Of a stretch of 12,176 bases of DNA, positions 1-7,427 are shown piece after piece. The notes below the pieces were generated by a model. The model was not told the DNA's origin. It saw only the letters and a program-made list of their open reading frames with translations, and made no database searches. The stretch comes from Rudanella sp. (GTDB taxonomy: Bacteria; Bacteroidota; Bacteroidia; Cytophagales; Spirosomataceae), in assembly GCA_026785985.1 (NCBI GenBank), contig JAJAYX010000731.1, forward strand, positions 1 through 12,176. Direction: 5' to 3'. How positions within the stretch are numbered: the first letter of the stretch is position 1; each line of letters starts with the position of its first letter. The translations under genes were made by a program, and so were the position numbers.

Positions 1-113
1 CCTCATCAACCATGCACAAGATTTGGCGGCTCGCCGTACACCTTGTTTTTTTGTAAAAAATAGGTCATGCATCACCAACCCATCCCCCCCGCTCTCGCGC
101 GGTTTTAACACGC

Positions 114-308
114 GTGTACGATCAATTGGGTTTTACCCAAAAAAAGGGTAAAACCCTGCCAATAGTCGTCACGAGGTGGAGCCGCGCGCCAGCGGGTGAA
201 GGAATTAAAATTGACATTCGTAACGAACCATGGGGCGACAGACATTTTGCCATTCAATATCCGAATGGAATTGGAATCGATATTGTAAAATATTCGCCAC
301 AAGACTAA
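114..308 (+). CDS. Small hypothetical protein, possible integron-cassette ORF
   Basis: I do not recognise this 64-residue product. It begins at a GTG codon, but the frame is open upstream to a stop at 54-56, so the true start could be earlier and no ribosome binding site decides it. The peptide is soluble-looking, with no membrane segment or signal peptide, and carries basic N-terminal and acidic or aromatic C-terminal parts (for example WGDRHFAIQYPNGIGIDIVKY). Its stop codon lies 23 bp before the attC-like inverted repeat on the same strand, which is how gene cassettes are arranged. That position is the main argument that it is a gene. It may equally be the tail of a longer broken gene, and a competing frame lies opposite. 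Confidence 0.3.
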   Translation: MYDQLGFTQKKGKTLPIVVTRWSRAPAGEGIKIDIRNEPWGDRHFAIQYPNGIGIDIVKYSPQD

Positions 309-331
309 TGGACAGAAAAGAACAACGAACC

Positions 332-461
332 GCTAACAGCGGTTTGGCAAAAGTGGCGGTTCAGTACTCCGCAGACACATTTGTGGTTAATCAAACATTG
401 GTTCTCCGCATCAACATTTGTGGTAAAAATCGCCACCTTCGCCAAGCCGCAAAACGTTGGC
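332..461 (+). repeat. attC-like imperfect inverted repeat with internal direct repeat
   Basis: Arms at 339-358 and 431-450 pair at 17 of 20 positions. They are flanked outside by GCTAAC (332-337) and GTTGGC (456-461), which are nearly complementary and resemble the R''/R' core boxes of integron attC sites (consensus GTTRRRY and its complement). The 130-bp span is within the known attC size range. The match is imperfect: the boxes are GTTRGC-like, and the spacers between box and arm are 1 and 5 nt rather than balanced. The region between the arms holds two copies of a 23-bp unit (368-390 and 405-427, sharing TCCGCA and ACATTTGTGGT) at a 37-bp period. No integron integrase is visible. It could instead be another dispersed Bacteroidota repeat. 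Confidence 0.45.
368..427 (+). repeat. Two-copy direct repeat, 37-bp period, inside the hairpin loop
   Basis: TCCGCA-NNN-ACATTTGTGGT-NAA occurs at 368-390 and again at 405-427. The conserved blocks of 6 and 11 bases are identical and separated by 3 variable bases. Both copies lie between the arms of the larger inverted repeat. Two copies are too few for a CRISPR array, and no similar unit is seen elsewhere in the window. Confidence 0.6.
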
Positions 462-634
462 AGCGATATTCTTAGTACAGCTTAATCTTTTAATTTATAA
501 AACATGAAAAGTCAATTTATTCTAGAAAACTTTTTAAAAGCACTACTGTTGTAAAGGATGTGATAAGCAACCGTCCGTTTGCTAAATGCCTCACGCATCT
601 CTTTTTATCAATCACTATTTTGAGCCTTTTGATC
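462..634. other. AT-rich stretch between attC-like repeat and insertion sequence
   Basis: There is no convincing gene here. A 16-codon frame (504-554, MKSQFILENFLKALLL) starts about 40 bp after the attC-like box. That is where the next cassette's gene would begin, so it may be a truncated cassette start. A second short frame (586-684) runs across the left end of the insertion sequence and is therefore not an original gene. No RNA gene or clear promoter is seen. Confidence 0.35.
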
Positions 635-655
635 GGGTGCATTTCAAATTGTCGC
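635..655 (+). repeat. Left terminal inverted repeat of the IS
   Basis: These 21 bases starting GGGTGCATTT are the exact reverse complement of 1879-1899. The match stops at the outermost bases on both sides (C634 versus A1900), which sets the element boundary. Confidence 0.9.
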
Positions 656-663
656 CAGACAGT

Positions 664-694
664 GGTAGTTTAGGGTACAAATAGACTACCCTAA
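664..694 (+). promoter_or_regulatory. Hairpin over the transposase start codon
   Basis: TTAGGGTA (670-677) pairs exactly with TACCCTAA (687-694) across a 9-nt loop. The last paired base is the A of the ATG at 694-696. An alternative 6-bp stem, GGTAGT (664-669) with ACTACC (685-690), excludes the first. Insertion sequences are known to hide their translation start in such structures so that read-through transcripts from outside are not translated. That role here is inferred from position only. Confidence 0.45.
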
Positions 695-1879
695 TGACCA
701 TGACTGAAGACGAATATATAGCCTTAGCCCGCCAAAAGTACCACGACCTCCAACAACTCAAAACCAAACCCACCTTCTATGACTACGAGAAGTCATTCGA
801 CCAGATCTGGCAGGATTTGGGGTGACAGGTGCTGGAGAAATCCCTGAGCGATGTGCCGACTGACCGACGTTAAAAAAAAGATGACAACGCGCTACGGCCA
901 GATACAAATCGCTAATAGTGAGTCATTTAGCCAACACCTAAACGGGTTTGGCATTAGCCCTTACTTACAGGAAAAACTGGTTTTCCTTGGCCAGTTAGAC
1001 GGCTATGACCAAGCCGCTCAAGTGGCCCAAACGCTGTTGGGGATTCGTATTGCGCCGAGTCAAATTTACCGGCTAACTAATCACTACGGGGCGGCCATCG
1101 AAGCGGATTTAGATCAGCCTGTGGCCACCGACCAATCGCCTACAGGTATTGTCTATGTGCAGGCTGACGGAGCCATGCTGCTGACCGATGATGGGTATAA
1201 AGAAAACAAGCTGTCGCGTATTTTTAGGGCTACCGACCTCAAAAAGAGTCCAGTAGCGGATCGGGGCGGTTATATTGAGGCCTCGCTTTTTACCGCTCAT
1301 TTAGGAACTGCCCTTGATTTTACCGCGAAGTTTCGGGTGCATTTGGACGCTTACAAACCATTGGGGGCGGATCTGGTCTTCATCAGTGACGGGGCGGTCT
1401 GGCTTCGGCAACTGATGAAGACTCATTACCCAGAGGCCACATTGATTTTAGATTTTTGGCACGCTATGAGCTATATCGGCACGGTCGGTGTAGCGGCTTA
1501 CCGCACCCAAAAGAGCCGGGACGAGTGGATTGAAGAACCGCATAAACTACTCTTAAATAGCGAGTTAGATGCAGTTTTGGGCCACATTAAAGCACTCCGT
1601 ATCAAAGCGGGCCTACGGGATTCAGTTTATAGTTACCTGGAAGCCAACCGCGACCGGATGGACTAGGCGGGTTATCAAAAGCGGGGCCTGTTAATCGGCT
1701 CGGGGGCGATTGAATCGGCTCACCGGACGGTGGTACAAAAACGATTGAAACGATCGGGCCAACGCTGGAGTATACCCGGTGCTCAACATGTGCTGAACCT
1801 ACGTACCTGCTTGATGAGCGATCGATGGGAGTTGGTCAGAAAGCATGTCGAACCCTTTAACTACGCAATGGCCGCATAG
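694..1879 (+). pseudogene. ISKra4-like transposase, broken by two stops and a frameshift
   Basis: The transposase would cut and join the IS ends by a DDE mechanism. It starts at ATG 694 (or ATG 700) with MTMTEDEYIALARQKYHDL and is stopped by TGA at 823-825. Downstream the same frame continues QVLEKSLSDVPTDRR, then needs one extra T near 870-871 removed to read DRRKKKMTTRYGQIQI, so a single-base insertion is likely. A second TAG at 1664-1666 replaces what is probably tyrosine in an RMDY block. Candidate catalytic residues are Asp in YVQADGA (codon 1166-1168), Asp in FISDGA (1388-1390) and Glu in GSGAIES (1712-1714). The Glu lies beyond the last stop, so no product is active. The shift needed is +1, so it is not an obvious programmed -1 frameshift. 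Confidence 0.85.
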
Positions 1880-1899
1880 CGACAATTTGAAATGCACCC
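1879..1899 (-). repeat. Right terminal inverted repeat of the IS
   Basis: This is the exact complement of the left end. It overlaps the last base of the transposase stop codon (TAG, 1877-1879), a compact layout typical of insertion sequences. On the minus strand it replaces the final residues of the interrupted CE15 gene, whose frame now reads into the element. Confidence 0.9.
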
Positions 1900-2310
1900 A
1901 AAATGATTCCGGGCAAAGGTGAGGTATTGCTGCCAGTCGTAGCGGGTTAAGTTGTGCGCCCCTTCGCGCAGGTGATATCCTAACGCGGTGTTGAAAACCG
2001 GTACGTTAACCGCAGGCTGCACGGTGGCAGGCAGCGGGCCAATGCCGTACAGGGCATACACGCTCTCAGCATTCTTGAGGGCCAGAAAGGAACCCAGCGG
2101 GTCGGCCCACTTATCCTCGCTTGCCGTACCTACATATACGGCACGGGGTGCTATGAGGGCCAGTAGCATGTGCTGGTCCACCGGCATTGAGTCTTCCCGG
2201 TCGTTATACTGATGGAAGTGGGGCGTAAACCAGTGGGGAAAGGCCGTGTTGGTCAGCCGCAGGTTTTCGCCATACCGCCGACGAGACAACCAGGACCCGC
2301 CGTTACCAGC
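1900..2310 (-). pseudogene. CE15 glucuronoyl esterase, 3'-terminal fragment (copy A)
   Basis: About 137 residues match the C-terminal part of the CE15 gene at the right edge of the window, from the SGNGGS block to NHF near the end. It keeps the SEDKWADP segment and the EGAHNLT segment with the catalytic His, but lacks the GHSRGGK nucleophile, so it cannot be an enzyme. At its 5' side (near 2310) the match stops abruptly and IS66-type sequence begins. At its 3' side the IS right end interrupts the gene after the NHF codons, and the frame runs on into the element to a stop at 1861-1863. A TTG could open the frame at 2311-2313 but this is not a credible start. It is not the same copy as the right-hand gene, since differences are scattered, but 1961-2043 is identical to it. 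Confidence 0.85.
1961..2043 (-). repeat. 83-bp segment identical to 11638-11720
   Basis: Position by position these 83 bases are the same as those at 11638-11720 in the same orientation, while sequence on either side differs at many third-codon positions. It codes the stretch around LPATVQPAVNVPVF to YHLREG. The sharp island of identity suggests recent gene conversion or recombination between the two copies. Confidence 0.8.
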
Positions 2311-2311
2311 C

Positions 2312-2554
2312 AATGAACACCGATACTGGTTGCAGACTCACCGCCAACTTTGTGAGCAGGGTCTGGAGCAAGAGCCGCCGGGCATTGTCTGGCTGGATGC
2401 CTGGGGGCAGGCACTCAACAAGCGGGCCAAACAAACCAAGGAGCGCAACCTCCTGGATCGACTGGTGGCCCACGAGTCGGCCGTGTTAGCCTTTGGCTTC
2501 GAGGTTGGTCGCAGAGCCGCCACTAACCCCGCCCGGAGCATCGTCAGCGGGTGA
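2312..2554 (+). pseudogene. IS66-type transposase, C-terminal fragment
   Basis: The frame reads NEHRYWLQTHRQLCEQGLEQ, then KRAKQTKERNLLDRLVAHES and AVLAF. In IS66 transposases a basic linker followed by KNLLDRL...EEVLAF precedes the NNQAERD motif that carries the last catalytic acid. Here the sequence after AVLAF (FEVGRRAATNPARSIVSG) is a corrupted version of that region and ends at TGA 2552-2554, so the catalytic part is damaged. There is no start codon of its own. The frame emerges from the antisense of CE15 copy A at about position 2311. I find no clear terminal inverted repeat. Assignment is by motif style and moderately sure. Confidence 0.6.
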
Positions 2555-2693
2555 TTGGCAAGGCTCTACTTAATTCTATTGAGGACGTTCGTGAAGAAGC
2601 TAATGGCTGAGTGAATTAAATAGTAGTACCTCGCCGATGCCCGGCGGCTGAATACACCAACGGTGTACGGACGAACCCGCGACCAACAATTCG
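2555..2693. other. Intergenic, possible weak hairpin beyond the barrel-protein gene
   Basis: No gene is supported here. TACACC (2653-2658) and GGTGTA (2662-2667) can form a 6-bp stem with a 3-nt loop, downstream of the minus-strand gene ending at 2694. There is no U-tract, so a terminator role is weak. The first part may be leftover IS66 sequence. Confidence 0.3.
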
Positions 2694-3917
2694 TCAGAAT
2701 GCGTCGAGCATTCGGATGTAGAGGCCCGTCGTCCGGTTGGAATTAAGGGCCACGTCCGTCCGCAGATAGACGTTCTTTTTGCGGTTCAGCAGCAACCGCA
2801 GCCCCAGCCCGCCCGCCGACCGCGTGGTCTCTGCCGAGAATTCACCGAGGGTTGGGGCCACGCCCCCGGCCGCTACAAACGCAGCCGCCACCACAAACCG
2901 ATTCAGGGTGTAGCGGTATTCGGCCTGCACCGACCAGAGCTGCCGGTCGCGGTAGCGGCCCTGTACAAAGCCCCGCATCATGTTCGGGCCGCCCAGCCGG
3001 GGCAGTTCGCGCAACGGCACCGTACCCGACGTGAAATGAGCAATAGCCTGAAATCCAAGCCGGTGTCGGGCATTGAGCGGAACGTACCTCCGCAGGTCGA
3101 ACAGGTGTTCGGCGTACTCGTATTGACTGCCCAGCTTGCGGGTATAAACCTGCGTGGCCCACTCGGCATACCAGCCGCGCGTAGGGCTAAAGGGATTGTC
3201 GCGGTAATCGACCAGGAGCGTCGGCCCCAGCCCCGACACCACGCTGCCCCGGCTGCCGGGTATCGTTTCGGAAACCCCGGCTTGGTCGGTGGTGCGGAGG
3301 TGGCGCGTGTAGCTGTAATGCTGGCTGATGCCGGCAAACACCCGCCCGCCCAAGCGTCGCCAGATCCGGTGTTGCACGTACCAGCGTTGGTAGGTCAGCA
3401 CAGCGTAATCCCGTTCAGGAAGGGTTTGGTTGCCTACGCCCCAATAATCTTCCGCATAGTCGATGTAGCCGCCCCGGCCCCGCAACACATACCGTTCAGC
3501 CGCACCGTAGGTATTCCAAACGCCCTCAATGGCGAGTTGCCGACGGGTGCTGTACAGCACGTGGACAAAGGCGTAGGAATCGCGGGTGTGCCGGGCGGCA
3601 GAATCGAGCCGTTGCCAGTAGCGGTTCCGAAAGCGGGGTTTGTCGGGTTGACCTGTGCCGGCATTGTAAAAGTAATCGAGGGTAAGGCCCCCTTTCACAC
3701 CGATCTCCGGCCCGGACTGTAGCACGGGCAGGGGTACAAACCGCAGCGGTCGGTTAGTGAGCGAATCGGGGTTTAGTTTCCGCCAGAACGACGATTTGGT
3801 TTGCGCCCACCCGGCCGTTGACCCGGCCAGCCAGAGCAGCATCGTGAAGCCAGTCATGGCCGGGAATCCATATCGATATAGTTTAAGCGTAGCAGGAAAT
3901 CTTACAATATGCATCAT
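2694..3917 (-). CDS. Omp85/BamA-like outer membrane barrel protein
   Basis: The product is about 407 residues from ATG 3915-3917; the next ATG, 3912-3914, is equally possible. This start gives a basic n-region (MHIVRFPATLKLYRYGFPA), a hydrophobic core (MTGFTMLLWLAG) and a likely cleavage after GWA. An in-frame ATG at 4031 only adds non-conserved sequence. After a short linker the protein is all amphipathic beta strands with the signature of the BamA/TamA barrel: PTRGWYAEW, and near the C-terminus LGGPNMMRGFVQGRYRD, containing the RGF motif of the lid loop. No POTRA repeats precede the barrel, so it is unlikely to be the essential assembly factor BamA. It may be one of the short surface-antigen (D15) proteins seen in Bacteroidota. 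It lies downstream of the TonB receptor on the same strand, 244 bp away. Role and substrate are unknown. Confidence 0.75.
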   Translation of the reverse strand: MMHIVRFPATLKLYRYGFPAMTGFTMLLWLAGSTAGWAQTKSSFWRKLNPDSLTNRPLRFVPLPVLQSGPEIGVKGGLTLDYFYNAGTGQPDKPRFRNRYWQRLDSAARHTRDSYAFVHVLYSTRRQLAIEGVWNTYGAAERYVLRGRGGYIDYAEDYWGVGNQTLPERDYAVLTYQRWYVQHRIWRRLGGRVFAGISQHYSYTRHLRTTDQAGVSETIPGSRGSVVSGLGPTLLVDYRDNPFSPTRGWYAEWATQVYTRKLGSQYEYAEHLFDLRRYVPLNARHRLGFQAIAHFTSGTVPLRELPRLGGPNMMRGFVQGRYRDRQLWSVQAEYRYTLNRFVVAAAFVAAGGVAPTLGEFSAETTRSAGGLGLRLLLNRKKNVYLRTDVALNSNRTTGLYIRMLDAF

Positions 3918-4161
3918 CAGTGGGTCGAGCAAGTAGCCATTGTTAGAACGGCGAATGACTGGAGGATTGTTCCGGTACACCGGCTCAGATGACGGAAACC
4001 AACCTCCGCATCCGCATCTAGCCCCTACCAACGCTGCCCGTTATCGCTGTTTTTGAGGTGAAAATAACTCCTTAAAAAACCGGGTACAACACCGTCGCAT
4101 AAACACTCCATGCAGGAAGCTGCAAACGCATTTCCGTTTGAGCGTATGCCACTTTTTCTGT
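3918..4161. other. Intergenic between TonB receptor and barrel protein
   Basis: This 244-bp stretch has no convincing gene. CAAACG (4123-4128) and CGTTTG (4135-4140) form a perfect 6-bp stem with a 6-nt loop 22 bp after the receptor stop codon. No T-run follows on the minus strand, so termination is only possible. I see no good TAnnTTTG promoter for the barrel gene, leaving open whether it is cotranscribed with the receptor. Confidence 0.3.
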
Positions 4162-6546
4162 TTAGAACGTAAAGCGGATGGTTGGTACGGGAAAGAAACC
4201 CTGCTGGTACTCGGTGGAGAGTAGATTGTTCGTGCGGTTGTACCCCTGCCGAAATACATTCTGGTTATTCGTCGCGTTTTGCAGGTCAAGCGCCAGTTCG
4301 AGCGCGGTGCGCCGGAAGCTGCGTTTATAAGCCGCCTTCAGGTCGAGTCGCAGATAAGCAGGCTGCCGCTCGGCAAAGCTGTAGCGCAGGTCCTCCACCG
4401 GTTCGCCCGCCCGTCGCGATGCTGCCAGGTTGAGCGGGGTGAAATAGCGTCCTCCGGTGGTCGTAAAGCGAATGTTCAGGGCAAAACTGCTACCGGGGCG
4501 CTTCAGTTTCCACTCCCGCCCACCCAACAGGTTCAGCACGTAATTGGTATTGAAGGCGGTGTTTCGCCACACGCCGTCAGACCCCCGGTAGTTGGAGTTG
4601 AACAGAGAGCCGGTTACCAGTATGTACAACCCCTGCTGCAAGGGACGCTCCAGCGTGAGGTCCAGCCCGTAATTCCGGCCGGTGCCCGCGTTAATAAGGC
4701 TAAACTGATCGATTGGTGCGGCACCGGACCCTTCGTTCAACAGACTAAACGGCGACGGATAGGGGTGAACCGGTATCTGATCCAGGGCCTGGTAGTACGT
4801 CTCAATTTTAAGACTCATCCGCTGGCCAAGCCCCGTTTTATAACCAGCCACCACGTGATGACTGCGCGAGAACCGGAGCGAACGGTTGGTGGCATTGCCA
4901 GCGGGGTCAAGTACGAAGTACGTGTAAGCTCCCTGCGTCTGATGGTGCAGCCCGTAGCCGAGGGTCCACTCGGCCCGCTCACCGACGCGGTAGCTGACCC
5001 CCACCCGTGGCTCCACAACGGCTTGTTGGTTGATGTTCAGGTATTGCAGGTGCAGCCCGCTATTGATGGTCAACTGGTTGCTGGCCCGCCATCGCCAGTT
5101 CAGGTACGTCTGCGTGAGCACGAGGGCCTCGTCAAAATTGGCCCAAATGCGTTGTGTAGTCGGGCTGACGGCCTTCCGGCGAAAGATTTCGGTCTGACTG
5201 TAATCGACCATACCACCCAGAAACAGACTGTTGCGGGCGTTGATTTTATGGGTCAGGTCGGCGACTAAGGCATACTTCAGGGACGTAAACGTAGCATCTG
5301 TTACCAGAAAAGCGGGCCGTCGAGGCTCGTTGATGGCAATAGAGTCTTCGCGGTACAACTGATTGGCGTAGGTAACACCGGCTACCACTTTGGCAAAAGT
5401 TCGGGCCGACAGCCGGGCTTCGTAGGTAACACCCCCGATGGCGGTGCGAAACTCCGGGTAGATATTCTGATCGACACGCCCATAAAAGTCGGTACGGGTC
5501 GTATCCACATCTTTCCCCAGGAGGTTAATCTGACTGATGCCGCCCAAGCCGAAGATGGTGATTTTCTGTCCGTCGCGCAACGGAAACGAGAGTTTCAGGT
5601 TCACGTCCTGGTAGAGCGGGGGGCTGGTGGTTCCGATCTGCACCCCCAGATTCCGCAGCAGGCCCAGGGCCGTGTAGCGGTAGTTAATCAAGTACGAGGC
5701 CCGGCGCCCGGCGGGTTTTTTTTGGGTGGCCCGCAACGGACCCTCTGCCCCTAGTTCAAACCCATTGAATCCGAGTTGAGCCAGGTATTCCCGGCGTTCG
5801 TTGTTGCCCTCGCGCAGCCGCAGGTCAAACACACCCGACACCCCGTTGCCATAGTTGGCCGGAAAGGCACTGGTAAAGAAGTCGCTCTTAGCCAGCACGT
5901 TGTTGTTGAGCATACTCACCACCCCGCCCGTGTTGTAGGTTGAGCCGTAGTGATTGGGGTTTGGAATGTTCATGCCTTCCAACTGCCACACCAGCCCCAG
6001 GGGCGAGTTGCCCCGCACGATGATGTCGTTGCGGGAGTCGTTGTTGGCCACTACACCAGCGAAGTTGGCGGCCATCCGGCTGGGGTCGCCCAGCGAACCG
6101 GCATACCGCTTAGTTTCTTCCACATTGAACGACCACGCACTTAGCGTGGCAATCGGGCTGTTGGTCACCAGCGGGTCCTGCTCCCGGTTGTAGCGCACAG
6201 TTACCTCCTTCAGTTGGGTGGCCTGCTCGACCAACTGAATGGTTAAGACCACTTCTTTGCCACTGCTGATGTCCAGATCGGCTACGGTCTGGGGTTCATA
6301 CCCCAAAGCTGACACTACTACCGTTTGGCGACCCAGCGGTACCAGCGGCAACCGAAAATACCCTTCGGCATCGGTTAGTGTACCCAGCGTTGACCCGTTC
6401 AGGGCGATAGCCCCCCCCACTATAGGCTGCTGCGTGCCCTGCTCCACAACCCGGCCACGCAGCGTTTGGGTTGTCTGAGCCAGCGTCCGTCCGGATAACA
6501 GGCCGATAAATAGTAGAAAAGCGATACGAAAAGCGATACGGCTCAT
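4162..6546 (-). CDS. TonB-dependent outer membrane receptor with CarboxypepD-reg-like domain
   Basis: This 794-residue protein imports an unknown substrate across the outer membrane, driven by TonB/ExbBD. A signal peptide (MSRIAFRIAFLLFIGLLSGR, cleavage near LAQ at 22-24) is followed by a carboxypeptidase-regulatory-like beta domain (about 28-110; RGRVVEQGTQQPIVGG, GYFRLPLVPLG). Next come a plug (about 125-260; NDIIVRGNSPLGLVWQLEGM, SAFPANYGNGVSGVFDLRLR) and a 22-strand-type barrel ending in the aromatic IRFTF expected for outer membrane insertion. No SusD-like lipoprotein gene is adjacent, so it is probably not a glycan SusC. The start is the only ATG in front of the signal peptide. Three 8-base homopolymers or near-coding runs are notable, above all G8 at codons 43-45 (6411-6418). 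The upstream gap to the SDR gene is 86 bp, with no clear promoter. Confidence 0.9.
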   Translation of the reverse strand: MSRIAFRIAFLLFIGLLSGRTLAQTTQTLRGRVVEQGTQQPIVGGAIALNGSTLGTLTDAEGYFRLPLVPLGRQTVVVSALGYEPQTVADLDISSGKEVVLTIQLVEQATQLKEVTVRYNREQDPLVTNSPIATLSAWSFNVEETKRYAGSLGDPSRMAANFAGVVANNDSRNDIIVRGNSPLGLVWQLEGMNIPNPNHYGSTYNTGGVVSMLNNNVLAKSDFFTSAFPANYGNGVSGVFDLRLREGNNERREYLAQLGFNGFELGAEGPLRATQKKPAGRRASYLINYRYTALGLLRNLGVQIGTTSPPLYQDVNLKLSFPLRDGQKITIFGLGGISQINLLGKDVDTTRTDFYGRVDQNIYPEFRTAIGGVTYEARLSARTFAKVVAGVTYANQLYREDSIAINEPRRPAFLVTDATFTSLKYALVADLTHKINARNSLFLGGMVDYSQTEIFRRKAVSPTTQRIWANFDEALVLTQTYLNWRWRASNQLTINSGLHLQYLNINQQAVVEPRVGVSYRVGERAEWTLGYGLHHQTQGAYTYFVLDPAGNATNRSLRFSRSHHVVAGYKTGLGQRMSLKIETYYQALDQIPVHPYPSPFSLLNEGSGAAPIDQFSLINAGTGRNYGLDLTLERPLQQGLYILVTGSLFNSNYRGSDGVWRNTAFNTNYVLNLLGGREWKLKRPGSSFALNIRFTTTGGRYFTPLNLAASRRAGEPVEDLRYSFAERQPAYLRLDLKAAYKRSFRRTALELALDLQNATNNQNVFRQGYNRTNNLLSTEYQQGFFPVPTIRFTF

Positions 6547-6632
6547 GATACGGTTGGTTTATACGTTTTCACGCAAATCTCCCTACCGAGTTACCCGCAG
6601 GCATTTACCTATGTAAAGAAATTTCGTCCGGG

Positions 6633-7367
6633 TCAGCTATTCTTCAAAATAGTATCTGCCAAAGCCGGGCTGATCCGTTGAATCAGCCGCAGCAAACCGA
6701 CCTTCCCCACGTTGATCTCCCGCCGATTACGGGCGAAACCCCGTAGGAATTCGTCTACAAACTGATCGGGGCTGATCTTGTTACGCCCCCGTCCGGCCGT
6801 CATTGGTGTATCCACTAAGGGCGGAATCACTTCCATCACGTGCACCGATGTTCTGGCCAATTGGTAACCCAACGCTTTGGTAAAGAGGTGAAGCCCGCCC
6901 TTCGTGCCGCAGTAGACCGGGGCCGATTGCTTAGGCACCAGCCCCAGGCCCGACGAAATGTTGACCAGAGCCGCTTCGGGCTGGGCCAGCAGGGTAGGGA
7001 GCAACAGCGACGACAGCCACAGCGGAGCCAGCAGATTAACCGTGATCTCGTGCGTGATGGCCGGCAAGTGCACAGCACCCTCGGCAAAGGGGTAATTATA
7101 CTGAATACCCGCGCTGTTAATCAGGACATTCAGGCGGGGAAACTGCTGCTTCACCTGCGTCGCCAACGCTTCAACCAGCTCAACGTCGGCCAGATCAGTA
7201 GCAATCGGATGAACGTGGGGGGATTGGGCGGCCAGCTCGTCCAGCACGAGCTGGTTGCGGCCTACAGCGATGATGGTATTACCTAATGATGCCAGCCGGT
7301 TGGCCAGCGCGTAACCAATGCCCGATGTGGCACCCGTTATCAGGATCGTATTTTCCGATAGTTTCAT
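6633..7367 (-). CDS. SDR-family NAD(P)-dependent oxidoreductase, DltE-like
   Basis: A classical short-chain dehydrogenase/reductase of 244 residues. It shows the Rossmann motif TGATSGIG (11-18), the cofactor Asp in TDLAD (58), NSAG (84-87), the catalytic Ser in NISSG (138/139) and YCGTK (Tyr152, Lys156), then the PPLVDTPM substrate-loop block. The C-terminal part with REINVGKVGLLRLIQRISPA resembles DltE-type SDRs, a loose group without a fixed substrate. I start it at ATG 7365-7367, because the 21 residues from an upstream ATG at 7430 are not SDR-like and that ATG overlaps a good -7 promoter box. It is cytosolic. The Crp/Fnr gene lies 109 bp upstream on the same strand and may control it. The substrate cannot be read from the sequence. 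Confidence 0.88.
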   Translation of the reverse strand: MKLSENTILITGATSGIGYALANRLASLGNTIIAVGRNQLVLDELAAQSPHVHPIATDLADVELVEALATQVKQQFPRLNVLINSAGIQYNYPFAEGAVHLPAITHEITVNLLAPLWLSSLLLPTLLAQPEAALVNISSGLGLVPKQSAPVYCGTKGGLHLFTKALGYQLARTSVHVMEVIPPLVDTPMTAGRGRNKISPDQFVDEFLRGFARNRREINVGKVGLLRLIQRISPALADTILKNS

Positions 7368-7427
7368 GGCAAGCCGGCAACCGGATGCAGTGAGACCGTT
7401 TACTGACTCACCCTCGGTTACGTGGTG

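Larger units (their letters stand above)
635..1899 (+). mobile_element. ISKra4-family-like insertion sequence, 1265 bp, defective
   Basis: Perfect 21-bp terminal inverted repeats (GGGTGCATTT... at 635-655 and its exact complement at 1879-1899) bound one transposase reading region. The transposase has the DDE layout and the GSG-x-IE block known from ISKra4-type elements. The right end sits inside the last codons of a CE15 esterase gene fragment. The left end borders unrelated AT-rich sequence, and I find no target-site duplication (left flank ends TTTTGATC, right flank starts AAAATGAT). The element is therefore probably the product of recombination or a flanking deletion after insertion. It cannot move by itself because its transposase is broken at three places. 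The family call rests on recalled motifs. Confidence 0.85.

Noticed and set aside
368..427. CRISPR-like repeats
   Set aside because: There are only two units, imperfect, nested in a palindrome, with no cas genes in the window.
851..881. ATG 851 as the transposase start
   Set aside because: The first ten codons are the out-of-frame reading of the conserved SDVPTDRR segment. The true frame comes from ATG 694 with a one-base insertion near 870.
866..882. Programmed frameshifting at the A8 run
   Set aside because: Joining the frames needs +1, the run suits -1 slippage, and an extra in-frame TGA lies upstream, so mutation is simpler.
4123..4140. Intrinsic terminator after the TonB gene
   Set aside because: The stem is only 6 bp and no T-run follows on the transcribed strand; kept only as a remark in the intergenic entry.
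3036..5268. Long open frames on the plus strand opposite the barrel and TonB genes (3036-3722 and 4279-5268)
   Set aside because: They give low-complexity, Pro/Arg/Gly/Val-rich translations with no recognisable motif and lie fully antisense to clear genes in GC-rich DNA.
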